DNA of 64,000 bases from Symbiodinium kawagutii (Eukaryota; Sar; Dinophyceae; Suessiales; Symbiodiniaceae): contig VSDK01002092.1 in the NCBI GenBank assembly GCA_009767595.1, forward strand, positions 373,510-437,509, read 5' to 3'. The translations under genes and the position numbers were made by a program. Under the pieces are notes generated by a model. That model was not told where the DNA came from and did no database searches. It saw only the letters and a program-made list of their open reading frames with translations. This document shows positions 53,885 through 64,000 of this stretch, piece after piece (within the stretch, counting starts at the first letter, position 1; every line of letters starts with the position of its first letter).

Positions 53885-56800
53885 CTGAGCACGGCCGTGC
53901 CTGGATGATCACTACCTTAGCCTAGATAGGGTAGGTCCCTACCTCCCAAAAATTTCATAAGGTAGGGGCGGTAGGGGTCATATGCCTGGCATCAACTCTG
54001 TTACTTGAAGGGAATCCAGAAACGAACGCTGAACTTTCCTCAGCCCAGCTATTGTTGGGGACACCTCTAGGGTAGCCTACAGGCCTCAAATGGCTTTTGA
54101 TCAACAAACTAGAGATGGTAGAGGCAACATTAACAGTACTCAACCGGCTAGTGAAACTGCAAATAGTTTCCCTGCAAGCAAACCTGCCGTGGGGATCAAC
54201 GAGTTCACCCCACCTGAATTGATACGTCTCCAGCAATTCCTGAAACTCCTTGAGCCCAACTTTGTGTTCGCCTTCCTCATCTGCCTGAAGCATATCGGCG
54301 AAAAGCTGTGCCAACATCTGCGTATCTTCGAAATCTCGCAGTTGCTGCTCCACCACCAACATATCGATATCAGGCTGTGCCAATTTCAACGCTTTCTCAA
54401 CAAAAGTACTTGTCACCTCAGTGTTCTGAGCTCATGGCTGACAAAGCGCGAGCGCGGAATGCGCCGATCTGAAACAGCTGGTGGGTTTCTCAGCATGGGA
54501 CGCTGTCAGTGAAGCATTAAAATTGTTCATATGGCTATGGGTCAAAATTAACCAACCAATAATGAGGGATAATAACCAACAATTTCATAGGGAAAACAAT
54601 GGTTAATGATAGGGGGACTGGGGGTACACGGTTTTGACCCACTGCCATATCATGAGTATTTCTCAAAATGAAGGTACCCCAAATCATCCAATATTGACCA
54701 ATGATAGTTTAAGAAACCATCCATAACTTCCGGTCAGTCCAATTTTAAGAAACCACCATACAGTAGTTGCTTCGCCAAGAGTTTGCTGTTGGTTACCCCC
54801 GATCATAAACCATCATAATCCCCTACTGTTAACCATAGTTAATCCTAGAAATTTATTGGAAATCCCAAGGGTTTTCCTACAGAATCCCATGCTTCATCCA
54901 TGCTTTTTTGGCAACTTGAAAAATGCTTCACCACTCTTCTCGCGCAACCAAGGCCCAGCCCTCGGGATTGACTCTACGGAAAAGCATCAATGGCAACACG
55001 TTATATATGAGGTCGTGTCCCTGTGGAAATGTTGGTTTTATAACCTGGCAAACAAACTTCTAAGGTATGTGGCTCACCCTATGTGGCTCTTGGATGGAAT
55101 CTTACCTTATTATGTCTGATCTTATGGTTGCGGATCTCGCTTAAATTCTTGACTCTTTTAGCATGACGTGATAGGATGTAGCTGAGTAGTGCTGGTGGTG
55201 CCAGGAACACACGAGCTATGCCACCAGCAAGGCTGCAAAACGAACAAATCACCAGTTCAGTACTGCTGTGACTTGGCATAGTTAATCTGGTTGGTGGTTT
55301 CAACCCCTATGAAAAAATCTTAGTCAACCAACCAGTTGTTTATAAATAATAGTGAAAATAAAAAATGCTTAAAACCACCAACCAGTAATGTAAATTTGAT
55401 ACCGTGCAAGACATTGCTTCCTGACTTCCTGGAACATGGCGAAAATGGGCCTTGGAGTCTTGAACGAAACAATCAACACAAGGAAGGCAAGGCTCAATTG
55501 TTGAGCCTCTCTGGTAATCGAATCTCACAATTGTATGGCTTGTGCCTTTTGATCACTAGAAATAGTTACAAAATATGATTTGGGGGTACCCCTATTTTGA
55601 GAAACCACCATATAAAGCATTTTGACATCCTGATACATTCTGATTTGACATCCTTTGAAAGCTGCTGGTGGTCTCGTAGTGGGTATGGTTGAATAAGATG
55701 CTTGCAGTATTGTGCCTCCCCTCAAGAACGCAGTCCTATCTATGAATCATTGCCGCGGCACGATATTCCACACCGAAATGAAGACAAAGGCCACGTAGAA
55801 CGCGAAGGCTGCAGGAAGGATGTGGCCACCAGGAATGCGAAGAACATCATATGGATCCGCCCAGTCGACTCCAGAAGTGATTGCTTGGAAGAGTGTGAGC
55901 AATGTGGTTGAAACCGATCCAAAATACTGATAGATCCTTGCGGTGTCTTGCTCTGATGTGGTACCTGCCTCCTCTTGAAGGAAGCCAACCAAAGTCTGTT
56001 GCACCAAGAGCGCAAAGATGTACATCACAAAGATGAGCAAAATGATACACCACATCACATTCAACAGTGATCCCAGTACACAGTCTAGCATCAAGCGTAA
56101 CTCACTGAAGACCCTCAATGTCCGAAAGATCCGTAAAATCTTGACCTGAGAGGCGAGTCAGGAGTGATCATTGTTCAAAGCTGTTCCACTAGTTGATGAT
56201 TGGAAGCGGTGGAGGTCCATCTCAATGACCGATTTACTTCAACAATGAAAGCAGCCAAATGGCGAGCTGGGTCACTTCACCCCTGGTTCCCCCATCACTT
56301 CACCAGCTTGAATTCGCTGTTGTTGGTGATTATCCCCATGAAAGTTGGTTGATTAGCTGGTCTTGGGGCGTCCAGGTTCACCAACCGAACAGAACTCGAG
56401 GTGCTATGGGGTGGTTAGTGGTGACCATAGGGAACCTCCAAGCCAAAAGTTGTGCTTGGTCTACTGGAAATGGCAAACCAACTGGATGATTTCTGGGGGT
56501 TCCATACTTTGAGAAAAACACATAGTGCTTATAGCTGTAGACAACTATGAAACAACCGCAAGCACTGACTACACCGCTATCAAAATATCTTAAGTAGGCA
56601 TGAAACGAACCACAACCACCAACAACCATTCCCCTCTGGTAAACTAACCTGGCAATGGAAACTCCACCAATTATTGTTGCTTTCCCGAGGGTTCTCCATA
56701 AATAAAGGTGATTTGGCATTGCTATGTTTAGATTACCAGAGTGCACCAATTATGAACCATTGGAAACAACCATGAAGCAGCAGAACATGGTACCTTCACT

Positions 56801-57528
56801 TCACCATGCCAGCTTCTGCACTACCTAAAATGTAAACACTGCGATGCACCCAGGTCAACTACTGCATCGACATCCATCACCATCCATCTATGAAATCCTA
56901 TGAGCCAAGTCTGACCAGTTGACCAAGTCACAATTTTGCACAAGCGAAGTAGCCTCAAGAACCCCAGGTTCACCGGGTCAGCAGTCACAGAGTCGCGAGC
57001 GGCAGCGGTTTCGTAGGACAGGAGATTTTCAGCGACGGAAACCAGCACCAGGAAAAAGTCAAACCAGTTCCATCCCTCAGAACTAGCTACGCCCAAACCC
57101 AGCACTTCTCAGCAAAAGTCTGCATAATTGTGCCATGCGAATGATTCGTCCATGCGAAAAAACGGCCGAAAAAAAAGCTCAGGATTTTGAATTATCCCCT
57201 GACTGTGTGCACCCTGTTCCAACTTGGGCATGAGTCAATATCAAACATAATTCAAAAGGTGGATCAGCATCCCAAGAGTTTCACAACTGCTCAACACCAC
57301 CAAGATGCATAGTCCGCGTTCCAAAAAAAGAATCCCCGGTGCACCACCAACTTCAAAGCAACTTCCACGACAAAGAGAGAGGACAGCACCAGATCAGTGA
57401 TCCGTATATATTCAGGTATGGTTTCCATGAGGTGTGCCATCTCATAGTCCGTTGCAAAGAAGATGAACACCGCATTGGCCAAAATCACCGTAGTGGACAA
57501 CATACCAAAACCTGCCGGATGCAGCAAT
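53653..57528 (-). CDS. Voltage-gated cation channel (6TM) with EF-hand-like C-terminus
   Basis: Five exons on minus join in phase. The product has S1-S2 (exon 57.3-57.5 kb) and S3 with the start of S4 (56.9-57.1 kb). The exon at 55.8-56.1 kb holds the rest of S4, S5, the pore and S6, and two exons (54.2-54.4 and 53.65-53.88 kb) hold a degenerate EF-hand region. The S4 arginines and lysines fall at every third residue across the intron (RLLRLCKI + VKILRIFRTLR). The pore motif TLFQAITSGVDW is of the type seen in protist and bacterial Na+/Ca2+ channels; ion selectivity cannot be told from sequence. All internal donors are GT. The N-terminus before S1 is not resolved (candidates at 58.5 and 59.65 kb). 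The 3' end is either TGA at 53,653 or, by splicing, the exon at 51,679. Confidence 0.8.
54214..54416 (-). CDS. Channel gene, post-S6 and first EF-hand-like exon (203 nt)
   Basis: Acceptor ACACTGAG|GTGACA and donor AATTCAG|GTGGGG. It encodes VTSTFVEKALKLAQPDIDML then VVEQQLRDFEDTQMLAQLF and ADMLQADEEGEHKVGLKEF. The DEEGEHKVGLKEF loop is a degenerate EF-hand. Phase 0 in, phase 2 out (AG|G). Confidence 0.8.
54528..54654. mobile_element. Family A short TIR element, copy A5 (reverse orientation)
   Basis: CATATGGCTATGGGTCAAAA at the left and GGTTTTGACCCACTGCCATA at the right are near-perfect inverted ends. A family B copy follows directly, sharing CATGAG at the junction. Confidence 0.85.
54651..54763. 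mobile_element. Family B short TIR element, copy B10
   Basis: CATGAGTATTTCTCAAAATG at the left and CAATTTTAAGAAACCACCATA at the right. It abuts copy A5 as B1 abuts A1. (Both ends are slightly diverged.). Confidence 0.75.
55287..55385. mobile_element. Family C short TIR element, copy C2
   Basis: CTGGTTGGTGGTTTCAACCC at the left and CTTAAAACCACCAACCAG at the right are inverted ends. Confidence 0.8.
55577..55613. mobile_element. Family B half-element
   Basis: Only the right half is present: GATTTGGGGGTACCCCTATT and TTGAGAAACCACCATAT. Confidence 0.7.
55762..56145 (-). CDS. Channel gene, S4-S5-pore-S6 exon (384 nt)
   Basis: Acceptor GCCTCTCAG|GTCAAG and donor AATATC|GTGCC. It encodes VKILRIFRTLRVFSELRLML (end of S4 and linker), SLLNVMWCIILLIFVMYIF (S5), TLLTLFQAITSGVDWADPY (pore) and FAFYVAFVFISVWNI (S6). 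Exactly 128 codons, phase 0. This is the longest and best-supported exon in the window. Confidence 0.9.
56425..56522. mobile_element. Family B diverged copy
   Basis: ATAGGGAACCTCCAAGCCAA at the left side and GGATGATTTCTGGGGGTTCC with CTTTGAGAAAAACACAT at the right side. The left end is degraded. A fragment of family A-like sequence (ACCCCTGGTTCCCCC) lies at about 56,280. Confidence 0.5.
56641..56733. mobile_element. Family D short TIR element, copy D2
   Basis: AAACTAACCTGGCAATGGAA at the left, as in D1. The right end (GATTTGGCATTGCTATGTTTA) has diverged. Confidence 0.5.
56932..57082 (-). CDS. Channel gene, S3 and start of S4 (151 nt)
   Basis: Acceptor GTAGCTAG|TTCTG and donor AAAATT|GTGACT. 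It encodes SEGWNWFDFFLVLVSVAENL (S3) and NLGFLRLLRLCKI (first S4 charges). An inner acceptor (TTCTGAG|GGATGG) is the alternative. The join with the next exon gives an S4 with charges at strict three-residue spacing. Confidence 0.85.
57309..57528 (-). CDS. Channel gene, S1-S2 exon
   Basis: Acceptor CCGACAAG|ATTGC; a GT donor near GCATCTTG|GTGGTG fits the next exon. It encodes LLHPAGFGMLSTTVILANAV then FIFFATDYEMAHLM (S1) and ITDLVLSSLFVVEVALKLVV (S2). The N-terminal continuation lies upstream in unresolved exons. Confidence 0.8.
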
Positions 57529-57559
57529 CTTGTCGGTTGTGGTATGTACTAAACACTCC

Positions 57560-58350
57560 TGGATTTCGTCACAAATATAACTCGCTCTGCCGAAATGTGG
57601 ATATGTTCAGTGTTCATACATGGTGCACCCCGCACACGCCAGCTATCCCCCAGCTATTCTTCAGTTTTAGAAAGTCATCCGATGCTTGGTGCTTTTCCAG
57701 AACGTCCCAAACACCTGCATCATGGCTTGCCATGGCTGACCTAATCCAATCACCTTGCCATTGGAACCATGACTTTCACCGCAGGTCGAGAGCAAGGACA
57801 GCAGTCGCTGGGTTCATCAGTACTCAGGTTGTGTTGAGATGTGCTTGGCATCCAATCAATCCAGCACGGCCTAGTGTAACCTTTCGCCACGGCTCTTCAA
57901 AATCAACCCATGGTGATTGTGGTGACTGTCCTCCTTTCAATTCCAAGAACCAACATCCAATGACCAGCCATCAGTGTCGATTGGTGATCATGCTTCACCA
58001 TCCTTAATCAATATGTTGATCATCCAACCTTCACCACTAAGTATCCGATATCCAATGTTCATCCAATGGTGAAGGATTTCAATCACCGTTCATCAGTATC
58101 CACTGATTTTCCATCCTTAGCCAGGTTAACCAACGTCCTTCACACTATAATCCCTTCCCCCTGTTCCTAAACGACTCCCCCCCCATCCCCAAATTCTAAG
58201 CGCCCCAAGGTGTTTTTACATTAGGGGAGGGATTTAATAATAGGGGGACCCTAACATTATAGTGATGGTTGATTTTTCACATTATCCTTCACTGCTTAAG
58301 TGATGGTTGATTGCTCATTATCCATCATTCATTATCATTATCCATCACTA
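57560..58350. other. Intron; right part A/C-rich
   Basis: No exon supported. From 57,950 to 58,140 the words are of the ATCCAACCTTCACC type, left of the possible exon at 58,519-58,646. Confidence 0.45.
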
Positions 58351-58353
58351 TAT

Positions 58354-58473
58354 ATATGGCTGTGGGTCAAAACCCCGTACCCCTGGTTCCCCTATCAGTA
58401 ACCATTGTTTTCCCTCTGATTTGGTTGGTCATTAGAAGCCATTATTGTTGGTTAATATTGACCCATAGCCATG
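58354..58473. mobile_element. Family A short TIR element, copy A6
   Basis: ATATGGCTGTGGGTCAAAAC at the left and TATTGACCCATAGCCATGTG at the right. The interior is CCCGTACCCCTGGTTCCCCT; about 120 bp. Confidence 0.85.
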
Positions 58474-58518
58474 TGATTGTTCACATCATCCTTACCCAGG
58501 TGGTGGTTGATTCTTCAC

Positions 58519-58646
58519 CTGGCAGTTCACCCGGTTGACCAATCCTTGGCCACCGACATCGCTTCGTTGGTCAGCCCGGATCTCCCCGGCACCTTGGCTT
58601 TTCACGAAGGTCGCGAGACATCCGTGTCGTTCTGGCTCCTGAGGCG
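58519..58646 (-). CDS. Possible upstream exon of the channel gene, strand unclear
   Basis: On minus, a frame runs from CCACCAAG|CGCC to a canonical donor TGCCAG|GTGAAG and reads PQEPERHGCLATFVKSQGAG then EIRADQRSDVGGQGLVNRV. On plus, an equally open frame (DQSLATDIASLVSPDLPG...) ends at the good donor GAAAG|GTGAGG. Flanking polarity (A/C left, G/T right) matches the minus exons elsewhere. Confidence 0.35.
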
Positions 58647-58685
58647 CTTGGTGGAAAGGTGAGGTTGAGCCTGATCAATGGATGA

Positions 58686-59567
58686 GATGGTGATGGTTAC
58701 TGATGATTAATGATGGTTCATGATGATTAATGATGTTTACTGATGATGAATGATGGTTACTGATGATTAATGATGGCTACTGATGATGAATGATTGTTCA
58801 TGATGATTAATGATGGTTACTGATGATGAATGATGGTTACTGATGATTAATGATGGTTACTGATGATGAATGATTGTTCATGGTGATTAATGATGGTTAC
58901 TGATGATGAATAGTGGTTCATGGTGATGAATGATGTTTGCCGATGATGAATGATGGTCCATGGTGATGAATGATGGTTCATGATGATTAACGATGGTTCA
59001 TGGTGACGAATGATGGTTATTGATGACGAATAGTGGTTCATGGTGATGAATGCTTACTGATGATGAATGATGCTGCATGATGATTAAAAATGGATACTGA
59101 TGACTGATGACGAATGATAGTTCATGGTGTTGAATGATGGTTCATGATGATGAATGATGGTTCATGGTGATGAATGATGGTTCATGATGATGAATGATGG
59201 TTACTAATGATTAATGATGGTTCATGATGATGAATGATGGTTCATGATGATGAATGATGGTTACTAATGATTAATGATGGTTCATGATGATGAATGATGG
59301 TTCATGGTGATGAATGATGGTTACTGATGATGAATGATGGTTCATGATGAATTATGATGGTTACTGATGATGGATGATGGTTACTAATGATTATTGACGG
59401 TTCATGATGATGAATGATGGTTCATGGTGATGAATGATGGTTCATGATGATGAATGATGGTTCATGGTGATGAATGATGGTTCATGGTGATGAATAATGA
59501 TGGTTCATGATGAATGATGGTTACCGATGATGAATGATGGTTACTGATGATGAATGATGGTCCATTG
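58686..59567. repeat. Minisatellite of GATGATGAATGATGGTTCAT units
   Basis: Nearly 900 bp of 18-21-bp units (GATGATGAATGATGGTTCATG, with TTACTGATGA and ATTAATGATGG variants). Higher-order duplication is visible around 59,140-59,300. No gene. Confidence 0.95.
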
Positions 59568-59639
59568 CGGATGGTCAACAACGATGACCCTACACTCACC
59601 AGCAACCGGTGACCACTAACACCAACTCAAGGTGCAAAT

Positions 59640-59715
59640 AGGCTCACACGCCTTTTCTCTGCGAGAAGCTTGATCCCACCCAGCTGTCGGTTCGAGTGCT
59701 GAAAGTGGTCTGTGC
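59640..59715. other. GC-rich island, possible exon, strand unclear
   Basis: Plus reads AHTPFLCEKLDPTQLSVRVL then KVVCAMHVMEG after an AAATAG acceptor; minus reads TTFSTRTDSWVGSSFSQRK between GGCACAG and a GC donor. It lies between the minisatellite and the retroelement. I cannot decide. Confidence 0.3.
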
Positions 59716-59723
59716 CATGCATG

Positions 59724-62700
59724 TCATGGAAGGATGTTGAGTTCACCTATGTTGGTAAATCCTGGTTTAATGTCCAAGGGTAACTCAGTACTCGCATCAC
59801 CCTTATTCCTGAATTCAACATCCGTCCATGGATAGCGGCGCGTGGTTGCCATTTGCTTTACAGAGGCAACAAAAACGTCTTGGTCCGCTTTGAGCTTCTT
59901 CTCAAGCTCCTGCTTCCTCAGGCGTTTCCCTGAGGTGAACTTCTCGTCAAAGACGAGTTTCCACCTTTGTCCACCAGCCAAAAACTGAAGCATGACTTTC
60001 CGGGAACCACTCTTAGTTAGAGAGTCACCTAACTGCACATCACCGTTCACCCACCTCAAATGAGTGCCAGTGAGAATCGCTTGGTTCACCGCCAGAGTCA
60101 ATTCGTATCCCGACCTCGCATTGCGGAGTCCGTGAAGCGAAGATGTGTTCTTGACCATGGCGTCATAGATTCCTCTGGAGTCCATGATGAGTGCTCCAGA
60201 AGTACATTCTGCGACCATAGAATGAACCTTGCCCCGCTCGATCTTCTGGCCATTGAACTCTGCCAAGAGCGCTCGAAGTTGGAAAACCAAGTTCTCACCT
60301 TCCGTTATCGACTGAACCTCCGCTCCATTGGATCCCAAGCATTGCCTTGGAGTCTTTGAGCTCTTCCATGTCAGTAGCGCCACTTGTTGTTCACTGCCTT
60401 GAAGAATATCACGAGGGGCGCATCCACCAACGATGCCCATAGTCGAGCTCTTGTCAACGCGATTGCCATTGCTCGCATCTGCCCACACCAAGATCGTGAG
60501 GTCTCGCCAGTCCACTCCCCACGAAGGAAACACCAGCGAATGTGTGTTGCGACACATTTCGCGAATGAGTTTATTCGCGTTCATCAAGGTCGCCACAGTT
60601 GCATAGGGAATCTCTGAGAGCATCAGGCCAATGTCCGCTTGGTACTGAGGGCTTGTCTGCGACGATCTCCACGCAGCTGAACCCAGAAGCCCACGGAGCT
60701 GAGAAACTTCCTGCGGGGTTGCAAGAGACTTCGGGTTCTTGGATCTGTCCTTAGACAAAGGGATCTCTTCCAGGTAGCGCTCAGTGTACTCTGTCTGGTC
60801 AATCTTGATCGTGTAGTCATCAGACTGTTGCAGGCTGTCGTGAAGGAGCCTTCATCCCACTTACCCCATCTGAAGGAAGTGGTAAGTTCTTCTCGTGCTC
60901 GTTCATAGTCAGGTTGCCCTTCACGACCTCCGATCAAGAAGTCATCCACATGGATCCCAGCGACAGCCACGATGTCCTCGGGGTTGTCCTTTGCCGCAAG
61001 GATGAAGGTGCAGGTATCTGATGCCAAACGTTGCCATCCCTGGTTCAGCATCACCTTCACAACATGTTCATACCAAAGCCTCGGAGCATTCACCAGACCA
61101 TAAAATGCCTTTCTGATCTTCAAAGGCATCACAGGGTGACTTGGGTCTGCACCAAATAAAACCGCAAGCTCTGCTGGTGCCCAAACTGTGAGGTTGTCCT
61201 GCTCAAGGTTCTGTTCAGCCTGCAAGAAGGCTGATGTTACGTCTCCTGCTCGTATGCGGAACTTCTTGTTGGCACACTGGAGCAGCAACATGTTGCGGGA
61301 GGTCCGGGACATGGTCGGCGATGAAGCCTGCACTGACGTTAGATTTGGCTGCTGATAGCCGAGCACCACCAATCTGGATTTGGCGGTGTTGTCAGCCTTT
61401 GTCGTCAACACCCACCGCATTTGCATGCATCGACGTGGGTCGAAACTCCTCATCTCCTCAGCAGTTAGACTCCTCAGGGCACGTGACTGTAGCACGTTGT
61501 TCAATTCCCGTGCCTGAGCCATGTCGAAATCCTTCTTCTGGGATAGGCTCAGTTGAGTCCAATGGTGCTCCTTGGACTTCTCCGCCATCTTCTTGCTGAG
61601 CCACTGAGTTGACTTGTGAGGTTTTGCCGCCAGAGTCCGGATGTCTTTCTCTGTGATGTTAATGTCAAACATGTACATCACCTCCTTGTCTTCCTTGGCC
61701 TCGGACTTGGTTCGAGGGGTTGACTGAAGTTCCTCGGAAGATGAGCTTCCAGCTTCCGAAGGGTCCCCCTCCGAAATGTTCTCCTCTTCCAGTGGAACCC
61801 TGCCACCATACGGCGTCCATGAGAAAGCGCCACCCACATCATCTTGATGTGGACCGGAATGTCCACCTGGAAGGCAACAAAGGGGAACCGGGCAAGTGTT
61901 GCCGGTTTCCGAGGATTCAGCTTCAGGGGGAAGTCCATCCACCACGTTCGGTCCTCGAGTCCGAAGGGCTTCTCCAAGTGGTTGTGGTGGAATGGGATTT
62001 CCTGGAATGTTGGAGGTGTTCGGGTTAGGAACACTGGGGGTCTGTGGGGCAGCCTCTGGGGTTTCCTCGGCTTGGGAAACAGGAAGGGTCGAAGGGGCAG
62101 CCTTATGGGGGTCTCTCTCCTCAGCTATCGCCTCTGCTTCTGCCTTTCGTTTCACATCCTGATTTCGTTGGGGTCCAGCAACTTTTCGCCTCTTGTCTGG
62201 CTTGGCTTCCAGCTGGACATCAGCTGGGGTAACATCTTCCATCATCTGTCGCATGGAAGGTGCTTCACCTGTCACATTGTGATAGTGCTTGCCAGTAAAG
62301 GTCTTCAACAGCGTGTCCAATGTGACCGGTTGGCGATAGATGGCGGCTCCCTTCACTGTGGCCTCCAGTTACTCCCGCCGAGTCACACTCCTCACTTGAT
62401 TCGTCTTGGCCCTAATGAGGCTGCTTCCACTGGCCAACCAAACAGTGCTGCCCTCCTGAAGCAACACCCGTTGGGGTCCTGACCAATGTCCTGTTGTTTT
62501 CCCTGGCTTCATTCTTTGTCGCCATAGCATCACCAGGCTTCCTGGCTTATGGTCTTGTCACAGCATTTCCGAGCTTCGACATTTTGTAGCGAGAGGTCTC
62601 CTTCTCCACCGCCAGACGTGCCATCTCCTTCAACTTCAAAATGCCACCAAATGCCTTCTTGGGGTTCAAACCAGGAAGAAGTTCTTCTTGGGGGCATGAT

Positions 62701-64000
62701 CCACCTCGGACCCATTGGAACGGGCTGAATCCACTGGCTCCAATCACACTGTTATGACCATGGACTGCAAGGGCGAAAGCTTGTTCCACCGAAAGATCGT
62801 TCTGCTCCTTCAGGATTCGAGTGGCGGCGTTCTTCAAGATTCCAATGCAGCCTTCTTCAGGTCCCATCAACCAGTGTGCTTCGGCAGGTGCGGTCAGCAA
62901 TCCCAATCCAGAGCGGCCTGCGAAGTAAAGGAACTCCTCCGAGGTGAAGACGGTGCCAGCATCGGTGATCAGCCATTGTGGTGCTGGATTCACCATGAGC
63001 CACTTGATGAAAGATGAGATCACATCCTTAGTCTTTGGCTCCCAGGCCTTCGTGTACGTCTGCAGATGTTCCACAAACGCATAGCCACTCGCTCTGTCCC
63101 GAAAGATGATGAATTTGTGTTTGGCCTCTTCGTGTTCGAACTCGAACACGTCACTTCCAACAATCTCCCAAAGGTCTGGCATAGGTTTCGTCGATGCTGG
63201 AGGTTGTATAGTTGAGGTCGTCGTGATTCTTGACACTCCGGGCAAATCAACGAACCTGCAAGGTCTATGCTCCACTGGGGAGCTCGCCTGGCACGAAGTA
63301 GCCGCTGCAGATTGGTGAATGATGGATGTCCTGATGACCTGTGGATTCGCATCATCTGTTGGCGAATGAGCTCCAACTTCCTGCCCGTTGGAGGTTCATC
63401 TGGGAATTTGGTCCGGGACAAAGCCAGGACCATTGGCTCTTCCTCACGGATCATCTTGCCATGAGGTAGGTCAGGGTGTTCAATCGTGGGAACCTCCAAC
63501 ATGTAGTGCTCAATGTCGGAAGCGAGGGAGTTCATGGCCACATCTTCGGTTCTCATCCACGAAGCAACAATGGCCTTCACCACTGCGTTCACCATCTCCA
63601 TGGGATAGTAGCTCGATGCCTGGGCCACCACACCTCTGCAATGGATGTGCTCTGCATGTCCAGGACACTTCTTCTGCAAGGATCTCCACAAGGAAGCATT
63701 CGTGGTCATGATCGTCCAACTCTTCTGGACCGGGATCCCCTTGAACTTCAGGCCGTAAGCACACCCATGTATCGAGCACCAATAGATCTTTCTTCCAAGT
63801 TGTTCGGCTCGACGTTGTAGTCTGCGAATTGCTCTTGATCTCCAACCCGTCGATGCTCGAGTAGGCCATTCCCATCCGAAGTCCGCCGTTGGGTCTGCCT
63901 TCAGCACTTCAATGAGAGCATCCCCAACTTCATCAGCACGGCGGAGGTCACGCTGTTGTCGTTGTTCGAATCGAGCCCATTCTTCCGGTGTCCGCTCCGT
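59724..64000 (-). mobile_element. Ty1/Copia-type retroelement, broken, runs off the right edge
   Basis: A fossil LTR-retroelement copy of the Copia (Pseudoviridae-like) group, lying on the minus strand and cut by the window edge. Parts in 5'-3' order on its own strand: an integrase-proximal region and integrase core (about 63.9-62.6 kb), a Pro/Ser-rich linker region (about 62.3-61.7 kb), reverse transcriptase (about 61.6-60.8 kb, with the HVDD catalytic motif) and RNase H (about 60.6-59.9 kb). The order integrase before reverse transcriptase is diagnostic for Copia. The copy is broken, with about three or four breaks. Long stretches are still readable, so it is fairly young. No LTR was found at its left end in this window. 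Confidence 0.85.

Noticed and set aside
58686-59567. Regular 18-21-bp tandem array resembling a CRISPR array
   Set aside because: Units are contiguous and degenerate without unique spacers, and the setting is eukaryotic; a minisatellite explains it.
59570-59724. LTR of the Copia-type element
   Set aside because: No sequence with the expected TG...CA ends or a second copy could be seen; the other end lies outside the window.
1-64000. Spliced-leader RNA gene, tRNA or rRNA genes
   Set aside because: I looked for the dinoflagellate spliced-leader core (GTAGCCATTTTGGCTCAAG) and for tRNA-like B boxes on both strands and found no convincing match.

Overview
This window looks like nuclear DNA of a dinoflagellate with a large genome. 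The signs are very small, GC-rich exons (30-384 nt) with high third-position GC, separated by introns of roughly 0.5-9 kb built from degenerate simple repeats. Intron donors are a mix of GT, GC and GA, and many junctions read AG|G. There is a plant/dinoflagellate-type TTTAGGG repeat tract, an EF-hand-bearing 6TM cation channel of the kind common in dinoflagellates, and a Copia-type retroelement. Nothing bacterial is visible. No rRNA, tRNA, spliced-leader RNA gene or CRISPR array was recognised. All assignments come from reading the sequence by eye; exon joins were accepted mainly where reading phase and splice signals agree on both sides.

Every gene that could be resolved lies on the minus strand, head to tail, so it reads from high to low coordinates. 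From right to left: (1) a broken Copia-type element at about 59.7-64.0 kb, running off the right edge. (2) A voltage-gated cation channel gene (53.65-57.53 kb; possibly continuing to an end exon at 51.68 kb, with possible N-terminal exons at 58.5 and 59.65 kb). (3) A fragmentary unknown gene (50.5-51.6 kb). (4) A TRAPPC13-like gene (31.34-49.60 kb; about 14 exons, start and stop both seen). (5) A gene for an unknown charged, helical protein (13.06-21.48 kb or more; nine consecutive phase-0 exons ending in a stop, with possible upstream exons at 23.7 and 30.2 kb). (6) A multi-PDZ protein gene (starts at 11.47 kb and leaves the left edge; two PDZ domains recovered from ten exons).

Introns and spacers hold four families of short terminal-inverted-repeat elements (called A-D here), microsatellites (GAT, GATA, AACC, GAT/GAC hexamers), minisatellites, and long degenerate tracts rich in GGTTGATGG or CCATCAACC. 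Around many exons the left flank is A/C-rich and the right flank G/T-rich on the plus strand. In the transcript this means introns tend to start G/T-rich and end A/C-rich, so their ends are roughly complementary. This polarity and the mixed donor types are the most unusual features of the window. There is a 106-base assembly gap at 35,275-35,380.
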